Of a DNA stretch of 64,000 nucleotides, positions 53,680 through 64,000 are shown in pieces. Position 1 is the first letter of the stretch; the number at the start of each line of letters is the position of its first letter. The position numbers were made by a program, and so were the translations under genes. The notes under the pieces were generated by a model. That model searched no databases. It saw nothing but the letters and a program-made list of their open reading frames with translations, and had not been told where the DNA came from. Origin of the DNA: Coccinella septempunctata. Its lineage: Eukaryota > Arthropoda > Insecta > Coleoptera > Coccinellidae. The DNA lies in NCBI RefSeq assembly GCF_907165205.1, contig NC_058196.1:21246501-21310500 (forward strand), written 5' to 3'.

Positions 53680-54545
53680 GTCCTTCGCATTTATTGTTAC
53701 CCTGTATATTATGTGAATATTGTTCACTCGTTAAGTCTTAAATTTATCTCATGCGCTTCACGAAAATGGACGTTAAAATGAATAATTATTACGGCACAGA
53801 ACAAAAACAACACAAGGAATGACTACCATCGTGCCACAAACACAATCTTCCTCCATCTCGGCTAACAAGGTTTCCTCCTTTCAGGAAAACATTCCCACCA
53901 CATTTCCGAAATCTTATTATTTCCAGTTTCACAGACCGATTCACTTTCATCATTTTTTCAATTATCAATCGCCGGGGGCCGCGACCCTCGGGCGGGGGTA
54001 GCGCGGGAGATTTTATGTTTTGATCCAGTCGCCCGGGTCCCGTTTCCGCCGTCCGGAATGAACGGGAGTGATTCGAACTTAATCCCGGTTTATGAACGAC
54101 GGCAAAAAGGGGTGGATTTGCCGATGCGAAGGCGCCCTTTCCTATTGGAAATCGAGTACGAAGGAACGGCTAAATGGCGCGTGAGGGTAAATGGAAAGAG
54201 AAATTGTGCGGTATTCTTCTATGCGGGGTAAACATCGAGGAAAGTTAATAAGGCAATGCAATAGATGAGTTCGGTCTCTTGTAATTAGGAACAAAGTCGA
54301 ATTCCGGAGGTTGCATGTATTTTCGGTATTTAATTTTGGCTCGGCTTGATCTCTTCTTCGATCTTAATTGAATTTGTTTCATTATATGACTCTATAAGCA
54401 AGTCTTGAAGTATTTCTATATCTAAGCAACTTTGTAGCTCAAAGTTTACGCTTATCATTCAGGCAAGTAACGAGCTTTTGAAAAAAATAGTCGACAAGTA
54501 GGCTGTGAAATTTAAAGAACGATATTCTCTGTCTAAACGTAATTC
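53680..54545. other. No gene recognised; GC-rich at 53.95-54.25 kb
   Basis: A CpG-rich stretch contains CGGGTCCCGTTTCCGCCG and a few short open frames. No domain or repeat copy was found. Confidence 0.3.
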
Positions 54546-54552
54546 TTAGCTT

Positions 54553-54580
54553 CTGCTGTACCATTTTCCAAGTACAGCAG
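54553..54580. other. Perfect 9-bp hairpin
   Basis: CTGCTGTAC and GTACAGCAG are separated by ten bases. No gene context; the function is unknown. Confidence 0.55.
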
Positions 54581-54904
54581 TAGAGCGGTTCCAGGAGTAC
54601 TGGTTGATATACATGATACTGGTTGATTGACTCTCTTCCTGGTTACACCCTGGAAGGCTTGCTCTGGTAATCGTGCACACTCAACTGGTATGATCTACTC
54701 ATACTTTGTACTCCCATTGATACATTCTCATATTCATTCATCGTGCTCGATATACATGTTAGTTTTCAGCCTTCGGCTCTTCTCGAAACCAAAGATTAGT
54801 GGTTTTCCTCATTAGAACTCTCGATTTGTACCTCTCACAATTTATCAATTGTATCTTCTATTTTTCTGATGGACGTTCTAATCGTGCTTCAAGACCAATG
54901 TTAC

Positions 54905-55075
54905 TCATATTAATTATAATATTCTTGCCCTTCTCTTATTAACTATAATATTCTTGCTCTTCTCAGATCAAACATAATCTTCTTGCTCTTCTCATATTAA
55001 TTGTGATATTCTTGCTCTGCTCATATTCAAAATTATAATTATTGCTCTGCTCATATTTGAAATATAAATAACTCA
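54905..55075 (+). repeat. Minisatellite, about 35-bp unit, five units
   Basis: Units have the form TCATATTAATTATAATATTC followed by TTGCTCTTC or TTGCTCTGC, with point changes. The last unit is shortened. It is pyrimidine-rich with no coding potential. Confidence 0.8.
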
Positions 55076-55079
55076 CATT

Positions 55080-57070
55080 TAATGTATTGATCTCTCATCG
55101 ATGACCAGACTTAGACCATTAAGTTTTACCTCTTGGCCTACTTCACTATTACAACTCTGCCTTCTGATTTGAATTCATCATTCTAAACTTCTGTTTTTCT
55201 GATGGAATAAAGAGACTCTCGCAATTAATGTTCATTGATTGCTCTTTCACTGTAAACTTTGTGCTAATTTTTGATTTATTGAACTTTCTCAAAGTCTAAG
55301 TCTGACCTCAAGGGACTTCTCATCTGGATTATTTCCGCTTTTAGTGGAATAATGTCTCTCTGGGTCTATAAATGTTGTAAATATTTGTTTTTATTACTGT
55401 ATTAGCTTAATACAGGTGATTCATTTTATGATTGTGAACGATCTACCATCCCCAACTCAATTATCTGGTAATACAATACTATTCTTTTTTACAAAATCAT
55501 AACATCCCCGATTTTGAACAACACTCTAAAAAAGGAACTCCTCCTGCAATAAATTTGAAAATTTCATCTACCTCAGTCGAATCGTTCAGTCTTGACGAAT
55601 TTTTGTGTTACCCCATCTTTTTGGGAATTTTTCCAAGGTCTACTTTCGACACTCGTATCTGCCAGAAAAATCAGAGAAGATCCAGATACTTTAAAAAAGT
55701 TTATTAGAACTTATTCTAGAAATAAATCTTCCACGTGAGATGTGGGTATAATTTTATATTTGAAATTCTGTAAGGTGTTTTTGACACGATATACAATATA
55801 CAATACATATTCTTTTTAATTTTAATATATGTAATATGTTGGAAAGAAAACTACTTTGAAACTACCTCTTATTTGAAGAGGTGGATAAAATTTTTCTCAA
55901 AGGGGGGCAATGGTCCCCATACTTGAACCGCCCTTGCTGCATTCAGAGCAGGTACAAATCGAACGCCAAATATGATTAAGGTTTACATCGGTCTAAAATT
56001 TTCTGAACCAGGTTCCTGTTACATCATACTTGCAACTTTTCATTTTCCACATTTCAACTTCCCAATGAATTACAATGTGCGACAAACATAATTGAAAGAA
56101 GCTAATGGTCAAGTCAAGTAAAAAGTGAAAAATTGATATCGATTGATTGATATTGGCATTCCTATTCTAAATATAAAAATAAATAAACTGCTGTTCAAAA
56201 ATTATTTCACCAAATATAAACATTTGGTGTTCAGATTATACAATTGCATTATCATCAAATTTTTTAAGATTTCTCGGAGAATTCTAGAAGCAAAGAACTT
56301 GAATTCAACCGAAACGAGCAACAACAAAATATGGAAAACCGGTAGGTAGAACGCAAGAATTCGCTGAATTGTAAATTCGAATAACGGAAATCAGATGCAG
56401 TAGATCTAGGTAAATGAATAATAAATTTGAATTTACTTTGCACGGACTAAAATCATTCATAGATGGAGATGATATATTTTGTATAATGAATGTGGTGAAG
56501 TGAATCCCAGTGTGAAGGGAATATTCAACTTCAACAAGAGATATATTTTAGATAAAGCAAACCTCTTCTACCTCAGGACACATTGTACATTTTCACTCTG
56601 ATGATGAAAATAATGGAAATTTTCTTCCAGCTCTCTTCTCCCTTTAGAGGAAACAATCAAAAACATTTGGCAGCAATTCCATCATTAAATCGAGAGAATG
56701 CCCAGTAATTAGTTGAATGGCACCAAGAAGAATGATAACAATTCTTCGGTGTATTCCTCACATAATAAGAATTTGATTTCATTTGGAAGTCTAAGATAAT
56801 TATTCTAGCCACGGGTTTCATAAAGCTTGACCGGGGAATCAACGCTTGATTAATGAATAGACTTCGATTTGTTTTCAATCGATAATTCAGTCATGATCTT
56901 TCAGAATATCGTTCTCGCATCAAATTATGATGTTTATACGTCCATTCAATTATTCTCAATTGCGCCTTCTTCAATATATTCATTGATCGGACAATCAAAG
57001 TTTTATGAAACCCGCTATAGGAAGTTTATTTTTATGTGTAAAGAAGCTCTATCTCACCAAGCTATTAAAT
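55080..57070. other. No gene recognised
   Basis: AT-rich DNA with short open frames only. ACATCCCCGATTTT-like sequence near 55503 could be an LTR edge, but no partner was found. Confidence 0.3.
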
Positions 57071-57073
57071 GTA

Positions 57074-57639
57074 CAGGGTGATTGTTTATATATTACTCAA
57101 TAGCCGTCTCAGTTAATATTGGTCTTACAACAACGTTTAGATGAGTAAATATGAAGTATTTTTATTGGCAATCAGAATTCAGTACTAGATAATGCAAAAA
57201 AGCATCGTAAACATAAAATTTTTATGTTACCCGGCATTTTTTGAATGGCCTGAATTCCTAATCAGATAAGCCCTTTCTTCTGATTTCAAATATATACTTT
57301 ATTCGAGTCATCTTGGTCTGTTTTCTAAAAATATAGATTTTTTTGTTGTAATCTAAGGCAGCTCTGTAGAACGCCATACGACAGATGCCATGGATTATTA
57401 ATCATTTTAATTGTTTTGTTCGACATTGACACTACTTGAAAGGGCTCTTTCGATTAGTAAAATGAAATACATTAAAAAGTACCTGGTTAAATGAAATTTT
57501 TAGGTTTACAATGCTTTTTTGCATTTCGTGTTACTGAATTCTGAATACCCATAAAAAATACTTCATATTTACCGATTTAAACGTTTTTGTGAGAATATTG
57601 ATGAAATAGCTGTTGTTTAAAATATAAACGATCACCCTG
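57074..57639. mobile_element. TA-flanked foldback MITE F, 566 bp
   Basis: The ends CAGGGTGATTGTTTATAT and, reversed, CAGGGTGATCGTTTATAT lie inside TA (57072-57073 and 57640-57641). The arms match for about 170 bases, with AAATATGAAGTATTTTTAT, CAGAATTCAGTA and TGCAAAAAAGCAT in both. The middle is noncoding. Confidence 0.88.
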
Positions 57640-57644
57640 TACAC

Positions 57645-58730
57645 GTGAAATACCCCAAAATAGGTCATTTAATTTTTTTAGCTTTTGTTATTATCAATTA
57701 ACCATCGTCCAAAACAATTCGACGAAACACATTCAAACGTCCATTGTTAATGGACATTGAAATGAAAAAAACAGAGTGCAAGCTGACGCGCAGGAAATGC
57801 GAAATGGCATCCACATCAGGTTAGCTACCTCTATTAAATATTACTCCACCCATACAAACACTTCACGCTTTGTTGACACACGCCAGACGTCAAACAGTGC
57901 TTTGTGAGGCACTTGAATGAGATCTGTTTGGTCGGGCCATATACTAAAAACAACATGGTTGTTGTCTGGGTGAGGTTTTGTTCCTAGCGAAAGAAGGGGA
58001 AACGTATCACGTATTTCTTTTAATGAAAATATGAATATTGAAAATGAATACGCAAGGCGCATATGTGCAGAGTGTGTCCAAAAAAATGTGAACTGTAGGA
58101 GTTAGGAAGGTAAATTGTCGAATGAATTTGTTCGGGGGAAATGAGTCTTCAGTAGTTCAAGACTACAATAATACTATTTCATTTGTGTCCAGAGTGGCAA
58201 TAAAAAGTCACCTCCATGTATTTCATTCGACATTTGAGTACAGTTTAGGAAGATGAATTCAAATATATAGTTTGAAACCATTCCTTAATTTCAGAGACCT
58301 TCTATCGATTTCAGTTAAAAAAATACCAGACGCCACTGGTCAAACGGCAGCAAGTTTTAAGTGGCTGCTAGAAAATGGCTGCTAACTTCACACCGGTGGA
58401 AAAACGACATTGAATTTCACGAATTGAAAGGCATACAGTCAATAACAGACCCAATTGGGCCGATCCTCATTTCCCTCAACAACAGAGCGACAGTCGATGA
58501 TGAATTATTGCGCTTTATTATGGACTAAACGGGGTATACACTGGGGGGTAAACGTGCCGGTATTTATGTATAAGCCTGATGGATATGCAATTGGGTGGGG
58601 CTCTTGATGATCGTCAAGGACGATGCTTCGAACGTTGAACAAGACCCAGATGGGAAAATGCACAAATTAATTTAATTGATTCACACTCCTCTAAGGTTCA
58701 CAAGTATAATCATCCCATTATTTGATGACA
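57645..58730. other. No gene recognised
   Basis: A minus-strand open frame at 57841-58062 is the longest and has no domain. GC-richer sequence at 58380-58640 is unassigned. Confidence 0.3.
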
Positions 58731-58734
58731 ATTA

Positions 58735-60256
58735 CACTGCGCAAAAAAATTAACGCACATTATGGAAATCTCAAATTTATTCTACAACTGAAGGTGTTGT
58801 CAATGATAATTATTTTTATCAGAATTATGCATGCATATGTTATCCACTTTCAACGGTTTTCTTCAATACAGATGTTTTTTCCCAGCAGGAATAAAAAAAG
58901 ATGATATTATCAGATTTTGAGTGTATTGGCTCCATTCTAAAATCAGTTGTTTTCGATCAATTCTAGTGATCAATAGTTTTTCTTTCGTTTGATTTTCTAC
59001 ACTCGATCGCTATGCAACGCGAAACACGCAATTTGACCCAAGAGGAATGTGCCCAAGCGGTAGTTTTGCGAGAAGAAGGGTGGACATACACAAGAATTGC
59101 AGAAAGGTTTGGAGTTTCCCATACAAGTGTGTCCAGAATGTTGCAGCGATTCAGGGAGACAGGTATGAATGTCCGAAGACCAGGACAGGGTAGACCACGG
59201 GTAACAACTGCCATTCAAGAACGTTGCTTGAGAATTTCTTCGTTGAGACAAAAATTTGCAACCGCTCGTCTCCTTCAAATTCAGCTTGAGCAAACTCATG
59301 AGGTGCAAATCAGCGCTCAGACAATAAGAAATCGCCTCAGAGAATATGATTTAAGGCCTCGTGTCGCGGCAAGAGGCCCAGCTCTTACCCCATCCCATCG
59401 AAGGGTGCGTTTGGATTTTGCGAGAGAGCATATCCATTATTGGGAAGAGGCAGATTGGGAAAGAGTTCTCTTCACAGATGAGTCTAGATGCTGCCTCTAC
59501 CATTGTGATCGACGTTTCCTTGTATACAGACGTCCACATGAAAGATATCTCAGTGCAATTTCCTGAATACTACTGGTTTCGGGGGAGGATCAATTATGGT
59601 ATGGGGTAGAATATCTTTGATTGCTCGCACAGACCTAGTGGTCTGGAGCTAATGGAGCTATGAATGCTGATATGTATATAAAGAACATTCTTGAAGAGCT
59701 TGTAGTGCCATTTGCCCCATACATTGGTGAAAATTTCATTTTTATGGACGATAATGCCAGACCCCATCGTGCGTGCATCGTTCAGGAGTACCTTGAAGAG
59801 GTTGAAGTCTCTCGAATGGAATGGCCAGCAAGAAGTCCTGATCTCAATCCGATTGAGCAGGTTTGGGACAACCTCAATAGAAGGCTGAAGAGTTCATCCA
59901 GCTACTCTTAATGACTTAGGAATCCAACTCGGAGAAATCTGGGAAGGATTAGATCAGAACATTTTAAGATCACTCATTTTGAGTATGAACCTTCGTTGCC
60001 GAGCTGTAATTAACGCAAGGTTTGGAAATACCAAGTATTAAATCACTTATCAGCATTTCAGTATTTTGAAAATTGTTCATTTCTCTTTTTTCACATAAGA
60101 TTCGGTGAAATCCCGAATTTTTCTTCCATTTAATGTGTCTTGTTTCGTTCAAAACCTTCCTGAGAGAACATAAAAAATAAGTTAAAAAGTCAATGTAGAG
60201 TTAACTTTCATTAAAATTGAGATTTTCAGAATGTGCGTTAATTTTTTTGTGCAGAG
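58735..60256 (+). mobile_element. Tc1 element, copy B, 1522 bp
   Basis: The ends CACTGCGCAAAAAAATTAAC and, reversed, CTCTGCACAAAAAAATTAAC are flanked by TA (58733-58734 and 60257-60258). It has the same structure as copy A but the opposite orientation, 6.8 kb to the right. The two elements point towards each other's 3' ends. Confidence 0.92.
59012..60041 (+). pseudogene. Tc1 transposase (DD34E), copy B, frameshifted
   Basis: The first frame (59012-59566) is open through both HTH domains and the first catalytic Asp (LFTDESRCCL). It ends after ERYLSAIS because one base is missing relative to copy A near 59550. A further change near 59640 precedes the second frame (59660-59911), which keeps MDDNARPHRA and LNPIEQVWD. 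A short deletion near 59890 then breaks the last part, whose stop is at 60039-60041. This copy preserves the N-terminal half that copy A has lost. Confidence 0.88.
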
Positions 60257-60259
60257 TAG

Positions 60260-62045
60260 ATGGAAATATGAAAAACGTTGGAAAAAACATGACAGTCCCT
60301 GAGTCCTCTTTTCATCCAATAGGGTAACTCACCCAACTGATTCATTGGACGATTAAAGAGGGCGATATTAACATTTTGTTTGAGCATCTCAAGTAAAAAA
60401 AAAATGACCTCCTCAAATTTCTAATATTATAAATGTATCAGAAATCGAACTCGATATTGAAATAAAAATTGTCCATGATCAGAACATTTTCGGAATCTCT
60501 GTGAACTACATCCACTGGTGTATTCTTGTCCTACTGCAGTATTTTCATTTTCAAAACGTATTCGGGAGGTAAAAATAGGGTAGCAGATCTGGGATTGCAT
60601 GAATTGAGGAATGGAAAGTCCAAATTCACGAGAATTATATTATATTCAGGGCGCCTACCCCCTGGCAGAGAAGCCAGACAATCGTTACAGGGCACAGCTT
60701 TCGTTACTTGATGCGAAAGAGCATTAGGCTAATCTTGGGAGTTTCTCTATATAGGCGACCACGAAATTTTAATATGCATTAGGTTCCGCAGACTTTGGAC
60801 GGCGTAATCGGTATTTATTAAATTAGGACACAAAGGAATGCTTTGTTGGGATTATAGTATGCTTCCGTGTTCGGAAATTTCAGGGTAATTGTATTCCGCA
60901 TAATGCATATGGTGGTCCACTGAAGCGAAATTGTTAGAGGTTAGCAAGGATGGTGAAAATCAAAGTCGGGATAGTACGAGAAACGTTATAAGAAATATAT
61001 ACACTTGATGATGAAGTTGAGCTATATGTACATTGATAAATGAATGGGTTGCCTAGATAAAGCAGGGGCCAATAGTGTTAAATAATGTTAACTTTCATCC
61101 AACCTTTTTTGATCTACTTGCCTGATTTGTTATCAATGAAAATCAAGCATTTATTGACAGAAAACAAGGGGAATCGGGAAACATGGGTTGCCTACTTCCC
61201 CTTTAGTACTCCTTGGAAGTTGCCGAATACAAACATGTAGACAGCCGTTATTTGTATACCCTCATCAGTTATTTGATTGATTTTTCTTAATGAGAGGTCA
61301 TTTTATTCCCTATCTCACACTATTAGATTGCATGGCCAAATTGTGTGTTTTATTTCTATTCAATTCACATTTTCTGCTAGAAAAATGTTAATTGAAAATA
61401 ATCTTGTTGAAACTTCAATTATTGGAATCTACATTTGCAATCTTCACTTTCCGACATACACTTTTTTATGTCTATGAAAACATGGTATAATTTTGTTTTA
61501 TTCATTATTTTCGCCGTTATCCACCTCAATTTCGAAAGACTAACAGAATTATTTTCTGTCAGTACCTATTGCCGCTAGTACCTACCACTATTTTGCATTG
61601 GTGAATGCTGCTGCTTTTTTTTACTAACGCTTTCGCAGCAACGGTTTCAGCTTCAGATTTATCATTTTCACTAGCATTAGTAGAAGTCGCTTCAGTTTCA
61701 CTGATCATTTCATATTTTTACTGAAACTTACGTTCTTCTCTATTTCTTGTTGGTGAATATTTTGAGTCAGAATTATAACCAAATGGCTCAGCAGACGTTC
61801 TGTTTACTGAATAATCAATGTCACTCATGGTAAAATAAGACCACCACTTTGTTATAATCAAGAGTATGTATAGAAAAGGTTGCAATTCAGTTCAAAGCCG
61901 ATTAGAATGGTGATGACGTAGAAGGTGGAAAAGTTAAGTTCAATTGACAGAACTGGGCCCGTAAGCAGTGGCGTATCGGTAGACAATAGGTAAAATGACC
62001 AAACTTTTATGAAACTCTTTGTACTGTACGGGACTATAGGGGATA
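60260..62045. other. No gene recognised
   Basis: AT-rich DNA with small open frames. A GC-richer patch at 60640-60960 has no copy in the window. Confidence 0.3.
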
Positions 62046-62051
62046 CTAGAC

Positions 62052-62352
62052 TAGACTCGAAACTTCATTTCTTATCGGCTAGATCAGACTTCATGCTCTA
62101 TCGGCAAGATGAGACTCGATGTCCTATCGGCTAGATGAGACTTTTTGCCCTATCGGCGAGATGAGACTTTCTGCCCTATCGGCGAGATGATACTTGATGT
62201 CCTATCGGCGAGATAAGACTTACTGCCTTATCGGCGAAATGAGACTCGATGTCCTATCGGCGAGATGAGACTTGATGCCAAAGCGGCGAGACGAGACTTC
62301 ATATCTTATCGGAGAGACTTCATATCTTATCGGAGAAACGAGACGAGAGTTT
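62052..62352 (+). repeat. Minisatellite, 26-bp unit, about 11 units
   Basis: The unit is close to AGACTCGATGTCC followed by TATCGGCGAGATG, with variation at the fifth to twelfth positions. The last two units are shortened. The array ends in ACGAGACGAGAG, which resembles GACGAGAC-rich sequence at 3025-3050. There is no open frame of interest. Confidence 0.85.
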
Positions 62353-62444
62353 ATGAAAGCCTCGTGACATCAGACTAACAAAAATTTAAAACACTTTAAC
62401 ATAAATATCTCATCGTCAATAATTTCTCGTCAAGACCACGACCA

Positions 62445-63790
62445 TTCATTCATTTCTCTATCCCCTTACCGAGAATAAATCTACAAAAAGACTCTAGAAC
62501 AAAACTATCGGTGCAATCATACTTATAATTTCTTGCGACTGTGTGCACTTCTGTGACTGAAGAGACCTAACCGTGACCTACAGATCCTTCCACACTCCGG
62601 GCACGGATAGTCACCAACCAGTTCTGGCAGCCGCTCTATTCTACTCGAGTCTCCATTACAACTGCGAACCAAAGACTTCCACTGTTATCTGTCTAATGCT
62701 AGTTGTTCCCAGTTATAATTTGCACTAACTGATTTTAGGGATTGATGCAGTATATCCTCAAACCGCTTATACTGGCCTTCTGGTTTCCGAGTTCCCTCTG
62801 TGAATTCGCCATACAGAGCTTTTTTGGGGAATCTTGTGTCTTGCATCCTCAGAATGTGGCCGCTCCACCTGAGTCGAGCCTTCATTACTCGAGTCTCAAT
62901 TGTTATACAACTTGCGCACTGCAAGACTTCTGCATTTGAAACTTTGTGGAACCATCTGATATGCATTATTTTTCTTAGATGACGTTGTTGCGTTCGTTCA
63001 AGCTGTTCAATGTGTCACCTGTAGGGCGTCCAGCGTTTGCTTCCGTAAAGAAGCGTTGGGAGAACCACAGCTGTCTTGGTCTTCAGATTGAGGTCGTGAT
63101 TTTGAAACACTCTGTCCTTCCAGAATGCTCTTGATGCCGAATTGATACGGTTGTGTATTTCCGTATCAAGGTTAGCCGTAGTATTTGTGAAGCTTCCCAA
63201 GTATTCGAACTGCTCGACCTGTTCTAGAGTTTCATCCTCCAAGCTGATTTTTGTTTGAAGGCTTTCTGGCGGACTAACCAGGATTTTGGTTCACTATTGA
63301 GTCTAAGGCCTAAAGCTTCGTATATATGATTATAGGTGTCCAACATTACCTGTAGATCCTCTGAGCTGCTAGCGATAACTGCGCAGTCGTCTGCATGTTC
63401 AAGTTCCGTGATAAACTTTGTACGGGTAAATGCTCTGAGGCGGTTCAGGTTGAACAGGCCTCCATCAAATCTGAATTTCAATCCAACACCTCTTACAGGC
63501 ATACTCATGCCAGCAATTATCGAGACAGCTATGGCGAAAATATTGAACAGTAAAGGTGGAAACACGCAGTCTTGTTTTATTCCAGAGTTGGTTAAGAAAT
63601 GGTCGGTTGTAGAGCCATTATGCTGTATTCTAGCGCTGTTACTGGTATGGAGGCTTTCACACACTGCAAAGTATTTTTCGGGTACTCCAAGGCGTCCTAT
63701 GATTTTTCATAGCGCTCTCCGATTCACCGAGTCAAAGGCCTTAGTTAAATCGATACCAAGACCATAATGGCTTACGAAAGGATGAAATCG
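62445..63790 (-). pseudogene. LINE, copy 3: RT motifs A-C to zinc finger and 3' tail
   Basis: From right to left on the minus strand: LTKAFDSVNRRAL (motif A), SGIKQDCVFPPLLFNIF (motif B, with Asp where Gly is usual), HADDCAVIAS (motif C, HADD for YADD), GLRLNSEPKSW, then METLEQVEQFEYLGSF after a frameshift, PTLLYGSKRWT, RLRWSGHILRM, WEQLALDR and a complete C2H2 finger (CPECGRICRS, then LGLFSHRSAH). A 3' UTR with TTTTTGTAGATTTATTCTC ends in ATGAATGAATGG. It is the longest of the three copies. The 5' edge near 63790 is a truncation. Confidence 0.8.
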
Positions 63791-63794
63791 ATAT

Positions 63795-64000
63795 TTCAAA
63801 TCAACAATTTCGCCCTTTCACGTAACTTTTTTTCATTTCGATTGATCCCGTACTATGTTGGCGTATTGCAGCCGGTATCCGCCTATATTATCGAGACTCT
63901 CCCCCACACTTCACGCGCCGAATTCAATCGAGATGAACATATCTGCATGCACCGTAAACCGCCGATGCCGCAACAAAAGAAATCGAATTACCGCCGATGC
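63795..64000. other. Unassigned right edge
   Basis: GC-richer CpG-bearing sequence with CGCCGATGC near the end. No feature is recognised, and it continues out of the window. Confidence 0.3.

Noticed and set aside
1..64000. tRNA, rRNA, CRISPR or bacterial operon features
   Set aside because: No B-box/acceptor pattern, rRNA core or regularly spaced repeat with unique spacers was seen on either strand by eye. A tRNAscan or Rfam search was not possible.

Overview
The window looks like nuclear DNA from an insect. It is AT-rich and holds one clearly protein-coding single-copy gene. Almost everything else that can be recognised is an insect-type transposable element: Tc1/mariner relatives (DD34E, DD34D, DD41D and a DUF4817-like type), several non-LTR retrotransposons, a solo LTR and many foldback (MITE-like) elements. 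A short interstitial TTAGG array fits the insect telomere motif. The order cannot be fixed from sequence alone; a beetle is a guess. No bacterial operon, CRISPR array, tRNA or rRNA gene was seen.

The only convincing host gene is at 21554-23962 (+). It is an uninterrupted 802-residue type I membrane protein with a signal peptide, an LRRNT cysteine cap, a long leucine-rich-repeat array, an LRRCT cap, a Ser/Thr-rich stalk, one membrane span and a 27-residue cytoplasmic tail. A perfect GC-rich hairpin lies 177 bp before its ATG.

Layout: 0.5-2.9 kb, three stacked pieces of an R2-like non-LTR element; 4-9 kb, MITE ends and retroposon tails; 10.8-11.8 kb, an inverted-repeat element; 12.6-13.4 kb, a DUF4817-type transposase relic; 13.8-14.7 kb, a cluster of a repeated TGTCAGATTAA motif; 16.0-17.5 kb, a long foldback element; 18.5-20.2 kb, foldback MITE pieces; 20.2-20.7 kb, a LINE tail; 21-24.6 kb, the LRR gene; 26.8-29.2 kb, a mariner split by a solo LTR; 30.4-37.1 kb, fragments of at least four LINEs; 37.9-40.8 and 45.7-47.0 kb, three copies of a 1.2 kb TIR element; 42-43 kb, a MITE and a LINE tail; 47.5-48.3 kb, two opposed DD41D mariner stubs; 48.4-49.7 kb, an inverted-repeat element carrying a conserved uncharacterised ORF; 50.4-51.9 and 58.7-60.3 kb, two complete-length but frameshifted Tc1 copies; 52-57.6 kb, more MITEs, an LTR fragment and minisatellites; 62-63.8 kb, a 26-bp minisatellite and a LINE.

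The elements do not form a pathway. They do record nested insertions with readable target-site duplications. The strongest leads are the inverted-repeat element around the conserved ORF (48424-49749), the TA-flanked 1.2 kb family with an apparently spliced HTH-like exon, and the repeated hairpin-forming motif in the LTR leader.
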